A stretch of 64,000 nt of DNA. Source: Silene latifolia (lineage: Eukaryota; Streptophyta; Magnoliopsida; Caryophyllales; Caryophyllaceae). The notes beneath the pieces are model-generated. The model searched no databases, was not told the DNA's origin, and saw only the letters and a program-made list of their open reading frames with translations. Location of the stretch: assembly GCF_048544455.1 (NCBI RefSeq), contig NC_133534.1, positions 221,740,292 through 221,804,291 on the forward strand, given 5' to 3'. Shown here piece by piece: positions 10,464-23,448 of the stretch. Position 1 is the first letter of the stretch. Every line of letters begins with the position of its first letter. The position numbers and the translations under genes are program-made.

Positions 10464-12558
10464 TGAAGGAGGGACATGCTGTACATGTCATCCGTGCCTG
10501 TGAATGATCAAGGCAACGTAGGATTACACCAAGAGGTGTTCTTTTGTATAACTCTCCTTGAATGAGAACGTATTGGGAAGCTAGTAGGCGTATAACACGT
10601 TGTCCCCTTTTGTCCATATCTGGTGGATAGGTGCCGTTGAGCTTGAAATTTAGGATTGCTTGGAACCAGGGTTCCTGTGTGATTTCCTCTTCGTCGGTGA
10701 TTTGGTGGACATAAGCTGGCTCTGACCGTCGTTCGATGCATAAAGGCATTTCCACCATGTCATCGGGCATGTTAATCAAAGATGCAAGTTTTGCAAGAGC
10801 ATCTACAAATTGATTTTCTTCCCGAGGTAGGTGTAGATAGGTGACGTGATCAAAGAATTGGGCAACTTGGTCTATTCTAGCTTGATAAGGTGCTAGGCTT
10901 TCGCTTCGGATTTTCCAAGATCCCGTAACTTGATTGATGATCAGGGATGAATCCCCATGTACCCGGAGATTTTTAATGCCTAAGCTCACTGCCGCTTGTA
11001 GTCCGATGAGACAAGCTTCGTATTCTGCAGCATTGTTTGTCACCTCGAAGTCGAGTTTGACAGAGATTGGTGTATGCTCACCTTCAGGAGAAATGAGCAA
11101 CACTCCTATTCCAAATCCTCTTAAGTTTGATGCTCCATCAAAGTAAAGGTCCCAGGAGTCTACATCAGTTTGGAGTATATCCTCGTCTGGAAATGACCAA
11201 GTATCTATTGTTTGTGCATCATTGATGGGATTCTCTCGCAAAGAATTCAAGAACGCGCGCCCTTTTATAACTTTCAGGGGCACGTATTGGAGATCGAACT
11301 CTGAGAGCATCAAAGTCCATCTTGCTAGGCGTCCGTTGAGGACGGGTTTTTCGAAGAGGTATTTTACTGGGTCCATTTTGGAGTATATTTTGATGGAGTA
11401 GCTAAGCATGTAATGGCGTAGCTTCTTCGTTGCCCACACAAGAGCGAGGCGTGTGTTTTCGAGTTGTGAGTATTTGCACTCGTACTCCAAGAACTTCTTA
11501 CTGAGGTAGTAGATAACCCTTTCTTCCTTTCCTACGGTTTGAGCAAGCATGACACCCATGGCTGTTTCGGTCACTGTGAGATACAAACCAAGAGGTTGAT
11601 CTCGTTGAGGTGGCATGAGCACTGGTGGTTTAGCCAATATCTCCTTGATTCGGTCAAATTCCTTTTGACAATCATCATCCCACATGGTGTGGTCCGTTTT
11701 CTTGAGCTTCTTGAAGATAGGCTCACAAATCATGGTGAGTTTTGATATGAATGGACTTATATATTGCACTTTCCCTAGGAATCCTCTGACTTCTTTTTCT
11801 GTTTGAGGTTGTGGCATTTCGATCAGAGCCTTGATCTTGGAAGGGTCTATTTCTATACCTCGTTGGCTAACGACGTATCCCAGGAGTTTACCATATGTTA
11901 CTCCGAACGCGCACTTCTGAGGATTGAGCCTCATGTTGTACTTTCGTAGCCTTGCGAAAAATTTGCGAAGGTTCGCAATATGCCCCTCTCTATCCTTGGA
12001 CTTGACAATCATGTCGTCTACGTATACCTCAACTTCTTTGTGCATCATGTCATGTAAGAGTGTAGTTGCAGTGCGTTGATATGTAGCTCCGGCGTTGATT
12101 AACCCAAACGGCATTACCGTATAGCAATAGGTTCCCCATTGAGTGACAAAGGCGGTCTTATGCATGTCTTCTATGGCCATCTTAATTTGGTTATAACCCG
12201 CATACCCATCCATGAAGGATAGTAATGCGTGGTCTGCAGTATTGTCCACCAATATGTCGATGTGTGGTAGAGGGAAGTCATCTTTAGGACTTGCTTTGTT
12301 TAAGTCCCTAAAATCAACACAAACACGGATTCTCCCATCCTTTTTGGGTACATGTACTATGTTGGCTACCCAGTCAGAATACTCGGAAACTTTGATGAAC
12401 CCGGCTTTGAATTGCTTATCGACTTCTTCCTTAATATTGAGAGCCCATTCCGTTCTCATTCGACGAAGCTTCTGTTTTACAGGCTTGAAACCTGGCTTAA
12501 TTGAGATTCTATGTTCGGCGATATCTCTGTCGATCCCTGGCATGTTTTGTAGGACCAC
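10464..12558 (-). pseudogene. Tat1 reverse transcriptase, RNase H and archaeal-type RNase H
   Basis: One open frame of about 700 codons, the best preserved part of Tat1. The order is: a conserved entry MPGIDRDIAEHRISIKPG; RT with KKDGRIRVCVDFRDLNKA, MDGYAGYNQIKM, YTVMPFGLINAGATYQR and catalytic EVYVDDMIVKSK; the connection (GFLGKVQYISPFI); a degenerate gypsy RNase H (LGLYLTVTETAMGVML, where Asp of the usual LYLA/VSD is absent); then a second RNase H with DLYFDGASNLRGFGIGV, NNAAEYEACLIGL and LRVHGDSSLIINQ. The second RNase H carries the D-E-D catalytic set and is the marker of the Tat lineage. Loss of catalytic residues in the first copy is usual when the second is present. It is continuous downstream with integrase after a shift. 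Confidence 0.9.
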
Positions 12559-12688
12559 GCGAAAACGTCTTTGAACTCGTGTAGGAGGTCTATGAAGTCG
12601 GCCCTTTCGGTAGAGCTCAAGGTAGTCCCTATCCTAATTTCTTGGGGTTCTAGTTCGGTTCCTACATTGATGGGTTCGGTGTTCTCTA

Positions 12689-14321
12689 TTACTGGTCCCC
12701 CTTCCCTTCCTGTAGTATTTCTTTGGCTACGTAGGGAGGTATTTCAATTGAGTCTGGGTCTTGGTCATCCTCAGTATCATCGTAAACAGAATTGCACTCA
12801 AGATAACACAAAGAGTAAGCAGAGCCTGATTTATTCATATTAAAGTTTGAAAAAAGTTGAAACAAAGAAGCCATCTGATCTGTGGTCAGTGGCGGTAAAG
12901 GGACAGTGGTTGGGACATTTCCGAACTATCACACTATTCGAGGCTAAGCTAGGAGAAACAAAGGGAATGGGGATGACGACAGGTGGAGACTCCTTAGTGA
13001 CTTTTCTAGACTCCGACTCTGACTCCGACTCTGACTCTGACTCGAATTCATCGTCTTCTGGTTCTCCTTTGAACATCTCTCCTTCTCTAATGGTGAGCTT
13101 GAAGAGTCTTCCTTGATTGTTGGTCCACTTGATTGATTTTCTCCATCCTTTATGTTGGTTTGCGTTAGCTTCTGTGATTAACGCGGTGGGGTTGAAGTGA
13201 TCGTCTTGAAGTATCATGGTAATGATCTCATCCTGCGCGGCTCTAACAAATCGATCTTCTCCAAACAATAGACTAACAGCTTGTTCATCTAAGCAAGGTG
13301 CTTGACGGGTTTTGACGGTAGGAATCGTTTCTGGAGGGATGAAGTAGCAATCGTGAAAGATCTCGATTCCGGCTAGCTTCCTCTCGAGATAATGCCAAGG
13401 CTCGGGAAATCCGTGAAAGAGTTCTAGACTTCCTTCCTTAACAAAGTATCCATTTAGGGCAGGGAGATAGGGTCGCATTTGGACTCCTACGTACTTACGG
13501 TTTTGAACTTGAGCAAGCATTTCGAGAACTTCCTCCTTAGTGGGTTTGTACCCTAGTCCAAGTGGTATCCTTTTTGAGTTGCCTTCCTTGTATGGTGCGA
13601 AGGTGTTTCTTCGGATAGGGTTTAAAGGCATTCCAGAGAAGTATCCCTGGGATTTGAGTATGTGGTTGACCACCAAGTTGGAGTAGGGATTGTAGTATAA
13701 GGGTGCCAATTCGCTTTCTATGACACTTATGCTTTGGAAGACCCCAAGTTCATATACTGGATCTGCAAGGACTTTATTGTTCGACTTCTTTTCGATTATT
13801 GCCTTGATGGGTGACGAAGTGATCGTCACCACTTTGCCATTTAGTGGGATCTTGATCTTTTGATGAAGGGTGGATGTCACCGCTTTGGAAGCGTGAATCC
13901 AAGGTCTTTCTAGAATTATGTTGAAGGAAGCTTCAATGTCCACTATTTGGAAGTTAACCTTTCGCTCGATTGGCCCTGTGGCTATGGTTAGGTTAACGAG
14001 TCCTACTACCTTTCGTCGTGTACCATCATATGCGCGAACACCTTGATTGGTAGGGGTCCAATCCGACTCTTTCATGCCTAATTTGTATGCCGTTTTGAGG
14101 GGTATGACGTTGACCGCAGAGCCATCATCTACCAAGGTCATTGGCACATTCTTCTTTAGACAAATGACAGTGATGTAAAGAGCCAAGTTATGACTAGCGC
14201 CAAAAGGTGGCAAATCTTCATCTGAGAAAGTAATAGGATTACTTCGCTTCGGTGATTCTTGGAAGACCAAGTTGACTACATCTTCGGGTGTGGAGTTATG
14301 TGCTACATTTAGCTTGGCCAA
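12689..14321 (-). pseudogene. Tat1 protease region
   Basis: Begins with a conserved LNVAHNSTPEDVVNLVF and ITFSDEDLPPFG block, then the retropepsin site MTLVDDGSAVNVIPL (the D-D-G-S form common in Ogre-like elements), then FNIILERPWIHASKAV, where the family usually has GRPW, so a Gly to Glu change is present. A long linker follows, with an SESESESESE stretch from a GACTCY microsatellite at 13010-13050. A frameshift near 12840-12870 separates the tail (YLECNSVYDDTEDD, IEIPPYVAKEI) that leads into RT, and another shift lies between it and RT near 12560-12690. Confidence 0.82.
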
Positions 14322-14369
14322 GGCTTGCAGTAAAGCTTGGCGATGTGGGAATGAGCTTGCTACTAGTTG

Positions 14370-16174
14370 CTAGACTGAAAGATCAGCCTTTGTCTTCTGT
14401 AATTGCTTGAGCAAATGATCGGTGGAGTCATCTTCGTTATCATTTGGTGTGACAACGTTGGTTGGACCGTTTTGAGTAGTGTTTTGATATGGACGCCCCG
14501 AACGAGTTAGGTGGTCCACATCTTGGTCTTCACCATTTTGGACTATTTCCTTGACTAGGGAGTGTTCAATGAGATACTCGTCTGCATCGTCATCGGCCCA
14601 TACTCCATTGATTGTAGCTAGTTCCCTCATTCTCATGATTTCGTCTTCTAATTGCGTGATTTGGTCGACTAGTTTATCAACCACGGCGACTATTTCTTGC
14701 ATAGTAGCATTTTGAGAGAAGACTAGTGGCACATGCTCTTTAGGTGTCGTGTTGGGTTCATGTAAAGTTGTCACCACATTTTCCAATTCCCAAACTTGCC
14801 TATCCACACTCCTTGCCCATGTGATGAAGTCGGAAATGGTAGGGGAGATAGTAGTGTAGAACCCTTCATTCTCGACCGCGTAGATCTCATCTTCAATTGG
14901 AGAAATGAGGTGTGAAAAATCTAAGGTAGATTCTTCACTTGTGATTACTAGAATCCCAAGAGGGTTATGAGTGTTGTTGGGTTTACCTCCCGGCGGTATT
15001 GGTAGTCGACCATCTTCAATCATGTCTTGAAGCACATTTTTCAATTTGTAGCATTTTTCTGTGTCATGCCCCTTGCCCCTATGGTATTCACAAGATTTGA
15101 GTTCTCGTCCCAGAATTTGGATTTCTTTTCGGGTTCAGGAGTAGGTCCTATGGGTTGGAGTTTGCCTTGTTTCATTAACCTCTTAAGAGCGTTGGAGTAA
15201 GTGTCCCCAAGATTTGTGAATTTCCTTGGTGGGGTACTTTTCTTGGATGGCTCGAGAAGGTTAACTTCATCGGTCTTGCTAGTGGAGCCGTATGAACGAC
15301 TTTTTGAGACTTGGTATCCTCGACCTACCGTTTTGGACAAGAGCCCTTTACGGATGTCATCTTCAATCCTTGTTCCTAGTACGGTTAAGTCCTTGAAAGT
15401 TTTGATGTTTTGGTATCTCAAATGATTGGCATACATAGGTTTGAGATTGTCCACGAACTTCTCCACAAGGGTAGCCTCATCCGGGCGTTCAACTAGTTGG
15501 GTACTAGTCTTCCTCCACCTACTTAGGAAGTCGGTGAATCCTTCTTTGTCATTTTGGGTAAGAACCTCTAGAGTGCGCATGTTAACTTGGATCTCGGCAT
15601 TATCCGCATATTGCTTAGCAAACTCGATCGCGGCATCTTCCCAAGTAGCGATCTTCTTGTGTTCTAAAGAGTAGAACCATTGCTTTGGGATGGTGTCAAG
15701 AGATGAAGGAAAGATCCTTAAGAACATCTCAGGTTTGATACCTTTGATAGACATGTAATCCTTAAAAGCACGGATGTGGTTCAAGGGGTTTTCGTGCCCC
15801 TTAAATTTAGGGATATCCGTCATGTTGAAGTTGGTTGGCAATTTGGAATTTACGGCCTCATACTTGCGGTTATTCTCCCTATAAATGTCATCCCCTTTAA
15901 GATACATCAATTGCTCCTCTAAGTATTGGAGTCTTTTCTCGGCTACAGTCATTCCCATAGGAGGGTTTTCGTCCTAGGGGTCACTCGCGAAGTCACCCAC
16001 TACTTCACTTTCTTGAGGAGGCAACCTCCCCTCTACGGCGTAGATCCGGCCCTCGATGGTGTCAAGGCGATCATACACTTGATCTTGGGTAACTTGGATT
16101 TGAGCTAACGCGGCTAGGATTCGATCATTACCATCTTGAAGTTGGTTGAAGTTCACGTCGCTTGTTTCAGGCAT
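14370..16174 (-). pseudogene. Tat1 Gag
   Basis: It starts at MPETSDVNFNQLQDGND, just inside the leader, with a short coiled-coil-like segment (RLDTIEGRIYAVEGRL). A TAG at 15974-15976 interrupts it; the same frame resumes with EKRLQYLEEQLMYLKG. The capsid part has IPKFKGHENPLNHIRAF, FPSSLDTIPKQWFYSL, EFAKQYADNAEI and EGFTDFLSRWRK. The zinc knuckle CEYHRGKGHDTEKCYKLK (a CX2H/CX4 variant typical of Tat Gag) lies in the next frame at about 15045-15100, so one frameshift is present there. The tail runs to a TAG at 14370-14372, where the lineage normally has Trp. Three lesions mean no functional Gag is made. Confidence 0.85.
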
Positions 16175-16207
16175 CTTGAAAACTGGATAAGAGATCGATG
16201 ACGAATC

Positions 16208-16212
16208 AAAAC
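16208..16212. repeat. Target-site duplication AAAAC, left (LARD)
   Basis: Matches AAAAC at 23444-23448 exactly, and defines the LARD insertion as a single event. Confidence 0.9.
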
Positions 16213-17549
16213 TGTAACACCCCCTCATACCAAGGTACCTTACCAAGGACTACCCTAGCATGAAAGGCTGTTACCATCTCGGTTTCTCGAGGTTAGTATA
16301 TCAAAGTTACAAATTCCAAACAACATTTATTAAAGTATAAAAGTTAAAGATTACATTATCTCAGACCAACTCAAAATAAACGTACAAGGTCTTAATACAA
16401 ATGAAATCCAAGACATCTAAACTCATAACAACGGAAGCTAGACTTGACGTGGTGACTCCCCATGACTGTCCTATAGCTAAACATCTACATTACCTGTCAC
16501 AATCTGCTCACCATCCCCGAATGGATCACCGCAGTTTTACAAAACAACAACACGGGGTCAAGTATTACTCAATCAATATAAAACAACAACAATACAACCA
16601 GTGATCATCGATCTCACACAAGAATCGACTACACACCGAAGTGTGTAGCCCTGCCAGATTACCCATCGCAACAGGTAATCCTCGCCGCCAGTGGGTGACC
16701 GCAGCCCATCCCCACCTAGTCCAGCTCATCAACGAGCGACTAACAATCCCTGTCCCTTAATGTGCACATCCCCTCCCGTGACGGGTTCCACGGAGGGCGA
16801 ACTAGGGTGTGAAGCCGATCCCCAAGTGACTCCACCACAATCACACACACACAGCATCACAGCTGTCACAACACCACAACCGTCACAACACAACCACACC
16901 AACACAGTCTCCACAACACCCATCCTCCGATGATCAGCAGATAACAACAATTATGAACATATGCAATCTCAATCAATTAAAAGATCGAGTAGGAGAAACC
17001 CTACCTTTTCGCAATCCGCTATCTGCAATCAACCATACAAATGCATAACAAATATCACATCGTCACCTACAACAATAATCACATAATACAATTACACATT
17101 GCACAATCCCATTTTCCCCAATTCATATATACAAGAACCCCAAAAGAATACAAATGACAAGGGGATGAAACTTACCAACAAAGAGAATAAGAGACTACAC
17201 GCAAGGATCACGACGATTTGCACACACAACGAGATATGAGGATGATTAGGGAGTGATTAGGGAGAGATCGTAGAATGATTAGGGTTGGAATGATGTTTAG
17301 AAACTGACGCGGAATATAAAAATAACCTTAAACACTCCCTAATCAAACCGTCAAAATAACACTCGCCAGACCGAATACTCGATCGAGTAAAGTTATACTC
17401 GGCCGAGTATTATCTACTCGGTCGAGTATTCTCCATACTCGGCCGAGTATTACTCGGCAGAACCAAAACAGACTCCACAATTAACACTACTCGGCCGAGT
17501 AGGCTCTACTCGGTCGAGTATACAACTTAACAAAATCCGTAGTGTTACA
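16213..17549 (-). repeat. LARD 3' LTR
   Basis: 1337 bp, TGTAACACCCCCTC to GTGTTACA. By a hand count it differs from the right copy at roughly 25 places, about 2 percent. Several differences are of one kind (AAGA here, AGTA in the right copy). It holds a palindrome cluster at 17385-17525. Confidence 0.9.
17385..17525. repeat. ACTCGGYCGAGT palindrome cluster, LARD left LTR
   Basis: Six copies at the U3 end: one CGATCG, three CGGCCG and two CGGTCG cores, the same place as the cluster in the Tekay LTR. The dominant core has changed from GATC to GGYC. Confidence 0.88.
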
Positions 17550-17566
17550 ATCTTCCCCCCTTAAAA
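17550..17566 (-). promoter_or_regulatory. Polypurine tract of the LARD
   Basis: The minus-strand TTTTAAGGGGGGAAGAT directly abuts the 3' LTR and would prime plus-strand DNA synthesis. Its retention fits an element that is still copied by enzymes made elsewhere. Confidence 0.8.
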
Positions 17567-20500
17567 AGAACTTCGTCCCCGAAGTTCCAACCCAACCTAT
17601 AAAACATGGACACCTAACACCAGCTCCACTAACCACGCTTACTAGATAACATATCCTCTCGATATTGACTTCATAACATTATCGAATAACCACAAAATAA
17701 TGTTTCCAATCTTGTCTCACTTCCATAACACTCAATAGCACTCAATACCAAAACAATCCACAAAAGAAGATCAACCATCAAAACGGAATGTTACATTCTA
17801 CCACTCTTAAAAGGAACTTCGTCCTCGAAGTTTACTCACACTCATCAACATCATCATCCAGCTGCCAAAACTCTCGAACTCATAAATATCATCATCCACT
17901 TTTATCAACACTATCGAAAAATTCTCACACTCCTAAACATCGAACTACTACAAGCACAGCCATGGCCTTTTAACACTATCAACCACTATATGTACCCATC
18001 CATTCCTTATGCTACACCAACACTCTACGTCCAATAATATTACGACATGCACAACCCTCAAACGCTCTTTGTCGCATCCTACTCCTCTTAAGACACATGT
18101 TACGTCCTCGTAACTCACTAATACTAGATCCTTAGCTATACCTCTCATTATCTGCATCACCACTACATGTGAAAGATACTCGCCTATAATCTAAAAACTT
18201 ACTATATCCAAGGCTCTCTTACTTAAACAGTTCTCATACCTCAACTCATTCTGCACTTCATCTAACCAATACCACACAATCCTGATCATAACAAACACTC
18301 TAACTATTCCACATTACCGCAATACGACATACCTCTCTATATAACTATATAAAACTCTTATCGCCAAAAGCATAATTCACGATCCACACTTGTTACGTAC
18401 ACTCACACTAGATCCTTAAGTTCCTTTCTTTCATTACCGCAAGACTCATACATAACTTAACACGACACTAAATACCCAACACCCTACACTCACTGTCTCA
18501 ACAAAGGATTATGAACCATCTGCATATATCAGATCATTACCACACATGTTCTACGAATCACTTGCATATATCAGATCATTACCATGTCTACCAAAGCCTC
18601 ATCTAGAACAAGATCAAAATTACTGTAAAACCTATCACAACTGTGTCCCATCAACAGAATATCACTATACCATGATAACAACGAAAACATATACAACTTT
18701 CCTTCAGATCATCCTCTACCCTCATTCCCAAACCGAAACTGGTAAGAAACATCAACAAACAAACCGACGGTCTACATGTCTAATCGAAACTCACAAGAAA
18801 CAACAGCAACAAAACAACAATCTATGTATAACTGGTATGCACTTTCAAAACTCGTATCATAGTCATCTCACCTACTCCACACAACCGGTGACGGCATTGC
18901 AACACCGCCACCAACAGCCAGACCGCATGCAAAAATACCCGCATCACAAGAGTAAGTACGTGCCCGGATCACCACTCGAGGCACAACAACCACATCGATA
19001 AACATCACGCCCACATATAATTCCCACAAACACTGACTCAGTATAACTCTCCGGACAAGAGACCTTACTCAAAAGTGCTTTACTCGACCATAACACAACT
19101 TTTTATACGGAATAAACATACAAGAATCTCATGCATATCATCCATACCTTTTTACGGAATATACATGTATCATCAATACACCTACGATTTTTAACTATCC
19201 ATGCCAGATCAATCAAATTATTACCTTTTGGACCTCATTCCATTAGTATACCGTACCCAACATAAATTACAAAACATTCATATAACAACTTTATAATTAT
19301 CACACCATACCACTTCTTGTGAGGTCAGAACCTCACACAAACATTTACACATATCATAGACCCGTAATCACATCCAACTAGTCAATCCTGATCACGTAAG
19401 TTACCACCTGTTAAAAGTTACCTCTCACCCGAGCTTAACTCGTACACCCCTCATAACATATTCTCCCATCCGCATAACCATCACCCCCTGCCAAATGTAA
19501 CCATACCATTAATACTCAACTACTAACAACCGCCTCATATAACCACATCTTATACTCTCTCACAACCATACATATCTATCTGGTCTCTACAAAATCAACC
19601 CCATTAGATCAACTAGCTTCCCTAAAGTAACATCATCCTCAACCACTAGTGACAATACTATGGCACCAACATCCTTCATGTGACTACTCTCTTACTATCA
19701 CTTCTTAATATCACAATCCGTTTTCTCTCTTTGGTTATCATCCCAAATAACGAACATCCAATCCATCAACAAGATTTACCTCAACATTATTCCCAATTCT
19801 ATCCTTTATCATATCGTTACCTAACTCTCCACCAAAATCTCAGATCGTGTAACCACTCTACAAGCTCCTTATTCCCTTAATACCTCGAAACTCACGGCTA
19901 ACAAGTCGTCCTGCTCTCCTATATAACCATTAACTCACACCCTCTAGTGGGGATATCGTACATTTCCATAATTTCTTACCTTCATGCTCCTTAACTCCGG
20001 TCAACGTTCTCTCAACTTATTCCATCCCTCTTTCCCTCCTTTTACTCAATAATGCCAAAATAATAAGTCATCTCCTTTTTCTTTCTACTTAACTCTTTAA
20101 TCATTTGTTTATTTTCCATAGCTCCACAACTCTAATTCCATTAATTCATATCAATATCTTATCATTCTTCTTATCATTTGTCATCTCTTATCTTGCTTCA
20201 CACTCACCCTTGTCACCATCAAGTCCACGCACTAACGATCACTCTTCAATTAGTCGTATCTCCCTTTCGTATCTCTAGAAACCAAAATTCACTTCATACC
20301 GTTTGTCCAAAGAATTACACACTAGGCTCACCCCTTGATATTCCAACTTCCCAAACTTAGCCACTATCTACAAATCCACATCGCGACATAACTTCCTTTA
20401 AGTTCACTATATACCTCTCTTTCCTATCTTCTTACAACAACCTTCCATTACATATATCCTTAAGCAACTCTATCATAGTTTGTCTTCCTCAATAAATCCT

Positions 20501-22090
20501 TACACATCCAAATATGCCACTATTCGTATCCCTTATCTCAATCTTTCATTCTCATGCTTCTTTACACTTACATCACCCTTGCCCATATACACGTACTTTT
20601 ATACTACTTCAACACACAACTATATCACTCATCATATCTCACAAAACATGCTCTTTACCTCGATTAGCTCATCATTCTTCCCTTTTCTTTTTCCACTATC
20701 CTTCACAACCACATTAACACATGTCTTCCTTACCCAACACATGTCCCTCATAAGCCATCATTCTCCATGTCGAACTTAGGTAACTTACGTATCAAGACCG
20801 TCTCACATATAAAAGAATGCGTTAAGACTCAAAACATACATGTGTATATACCCTACGACTCAAAACAATGTAAAAACATAGTCACGGCTCAAAACAAAAG
20901 TAAGAACATAGCCACCGACTCAAAGTGGCCGCCCAATGAGGTACTCGGTCGAGTACATAACATACTAGGTCGATTACAAGTTACTCGGTCTAGTAACTAT
21001 ATTACTCGGTCGAGTTTTCGACTCGACTCGAAGCAAACTCAATTGTCGCGAGAAGGATTACTCGGTCGAGTATTGGGAATACTCGGCCGAGTAGACCTTA
21101 CTCGGTCGAGTATGAGACTACTCGGCCGAGTTCACGACTCCGACGCTAAACAAGTATTATCACGGAGAGAGATTACTCGGCCGAATATGGAATACTCGGT
21201 CGAGTATAAAAGATACTCGGCCGAGTAGGGACTACTCGGTCGAGTATCGCTTCAGATTCTCAAGACCGTCCAGTTTTCGTAAAACAATCATATCTCACTC
21301 GTTACTTGGTCATTTTGGGCGTGTGACCTATCGTTAGAATCGTAAGAGGACAAGCTATAACCTCAACCTGGAATCACAGCAATATCATTTCCAGAACTCG
21401 ACTTATGACAGTTTTAAGACAACCCTTCCAAAATCGGTTTGTATACAAATCAAAATTACTTATCAAAACAACTTTAACATGCATAAAACAAACAATAACG
21501 ACTCAAAACTCCAAGAGACCAGTACACCAGTGAACTCTTATCATACTCACATGAAAATTAAACACGACATTCACATATATAGACGCATGACCTTAATCAC
21601 ATGCTTCTACCAACAATCAAGCATTAAAATCATCATGTTCATATGCACATGTACCACTACCATACTTCATGTTCAACATTGTATTAAACAGGTAACATGA
21701 TCACATTCTTTATGCTCAACATCAACCAGATACAATTCACAATTCACCCTTCATATTTTTACCATGTTTCAACACTTAACATACCAACATATTCCATGCT
21801 CAAAGTTTAACATCAACAAATCCTCGATACATCTTTCAACAACCATCACATTCCACTTCTTTCATCATTTCATCCAACCATGCACAAGATTCCAACTATA
21901 GGTATCAAACACACATGACTCAACATACAACAATTTCCCCCATGTGACCGGCTTGAGATCGTAAGGGCCTTAATGCGACTTCGGGACGTCTCCCAAGTCT
22001 TTGCGGCAGCTCCAAACAACTCTCCCCGGGTTCATTTTATTTAGACTCCCTAAGTTCATTGGGTTCATTTGTTTTAGGTGCCGGAATCGT
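17567..22090 (-). other. LARD internal region, non-coding
   Basis: About 4.5 kb, strongly A/C/T-rich on the plus strand and G-poor, with only short chance ORFs. No zinc knuckle, DSG, YxDD, RNase H or DDE motif is visible on either strand. There is a short repeated motif near 17555 and 17805 (AACTTCGTCCYCGAAGTT-like, a palindrome) and a palindrome array at 20940-21248. The block at 21935-22040 resembles the Tekay leader beside its PBS. Confidence 0.75.
20940..21248. repeat. ACTCGGYCGAGT palindrome array, LARD internal
   Basis: About twelve copies of TACTCGGTCGAGTA or TACTCGGCCGAGTA within 310 bp, some decayed (TACTAGGTCGATTA). It sits about 0.9-1.2 kb downstream of the PBS in element orientation, comparable to the leader array of Tekay. 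Confidence 0.9.
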
Positions 22091-22102
22091 TACTCGATAC
22101 CA
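22091..22102 (-). promoter_or_regulatory. Primer-binding-site remnant of the LARD
   Basis: Minus-strand TGGTATCGAGTA lies three bases inside the LTR. The first seven bases match the initiator Met-tRNA type used by Tekay; the rest is altered. Confidence 0.7.
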
Positions 22103-22105
22103 CTT

Positions 22106-23443
22106 TGTAACACCCCCTCATACCAAGGTACCTTACCAAGGACTACCCTAGCATGAAAGGCTGTTACCATCTCGGTTTCTCGAGGTTAGTATATCAAAGT
22201 TACAAATTCCAAACAACATTTATTAAAGTATAAAAGTTAAAGATTACATTATCTCAGTCCAACTCAAAATAAACGTACAAGGTCTTAATACAAATGAAAT
22301 CCAAGACATCTAAACTCATATCAACGGAAGCTAGACTTGACGTGGTGACTCCCCATGACTGTCCCATAGCTAAACATCTACATTACCTGTCACAATCTGC
22401 TCACCATCCCCGAATGGATCACCGCAGGTTTTACAAAACAACAACACGGGGTCAGTACTACTCAATCAATATAAAACAACAACAATACAACCAGCTGATC
22501 ATCGATCTCACACAGTAACCGACTACACACCGAAGTGTGTAGCCCCGCAGATTACCCATCGCAAGGGTAATCCTCTCGCCCGGTGGGTGACCGCAGCCCA
22601 TCCCCACCTAGTCCAGCTCATCAACGAGCGACTAACAATCCCTGTCCCTTAATGTGCACATCCCCTCCCGTGACGGGTTCCACGGAGGACGAACTAGGGT
22701 GTGAAGCCACTCCCGCAAGTGACTCCACCACAATCACACACACATAGCATCACAGCTGTCACAACACCACAACCGTCACAACACAACCACACCAACACAG
22801 TCTCCACAACACCCATCCTCCGATGATCAGCAGATAACAACAATTATGAACATATGCAATCTCAATCAATTAACAGTACTGAGTAGGAGAAACCCTACCT
22901 TTTCGCAATCCGCTATGCTGCAATCAACCATACAAATGCATAACAAATATCACATCGTCACCTACAACAATAATCACATAATACAATTACACATTGCACA
23001 ATCCCATTTTCCCCAATTCATATATACAGTAACCCCAAAAGAATACAAATGACAAGGGGATGAAACTTACCAACAATAGAATAAGAGACTACACGCAAGG
23101 ATCACGACGATTTGCACACACAACGAGATATGAGGATGATTAGGGAGTGATTAGGGAGAGATCGTAGAATGATTAGGGTTGGAATGATGTTTAGAAACTG
23201 ACGCGGAATATAAAAATAACCTTAAACACTCCCTAATCAAACCGTCAAAATAACACTCGCCAGACCGAATACTCGATCGAGTAAAGTTATACTCGGCCGA
23301 GTATCATCTACTCGGTCGAGTATTCTCCATACTCGGCCGAGTATTACTCGGCAGAACCAAAACAGACTCCACAATTAACACTACTCGGCCGAGTAGGCTC
23401 TACTCGGTCGAGTATACAACTTAACAAAATCCGTAGTGTTACA
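22106..23443 (-). repeat. LARD 5' LTR
   Basis: 1338 bp, same ends as the left copy, followed by the AAAAC duplication at 23444-23448. Palindrome cluster at 23268-23415. At several sites this copy agrees with the Tekay LTR where the left copy does not (for example TACTGAGTAGG near 22877), so it is the less changed one. Confidence 0.9.
23268..23415. repeat. ACTCGGYCGAGT palindrome cluster, LARD right LTR
   Basis: Six copies in the same order as in the left LTR (17385-17525), with one substitution between motifs. Confidence 0.88.
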
Positions 23444-23448
23444 AAAAC

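Larger units (their letters stand above)
16213..23443 (-). mobile_element. LARD: 7.2-kb non-coding LTR element related to Tekay
   Basis: Two LTRs (16213-17549 and 22106-23443) flank 4.56 kb without any gag or pol trace. The 5-bp target duplication AAAAC is perfect (16208-16212 and 23444-23448). The minus strand has a PBS-like site next to the right LTR and a polypurine tract next to the left LTR. The LTR type (TGTAACACCCCC..TTACA), shared LTR blocks, leader segment and palindromes tie it to the Tekay element at 2212-7866, whose proteins probably mobilise such derivatives. It inserted in the Tat1 leader 39 bp upstream of its gag start. Confidence 0.9.

Noticed and set aside
17788..20779. Several ORFs of 60-150 codons in the LARD interior
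   Set aside because: Low-complexity Thr/Ser/His-rich products of A/C-rich DNA; no motifs, not conserved between strands.
20767..21228. A 153-codon plus-strand ORF in the LARD
   Set aside because: Its protein (repeated LGRV, TRSS) is just the translation of the palindrome array; no homology and no codon logic.
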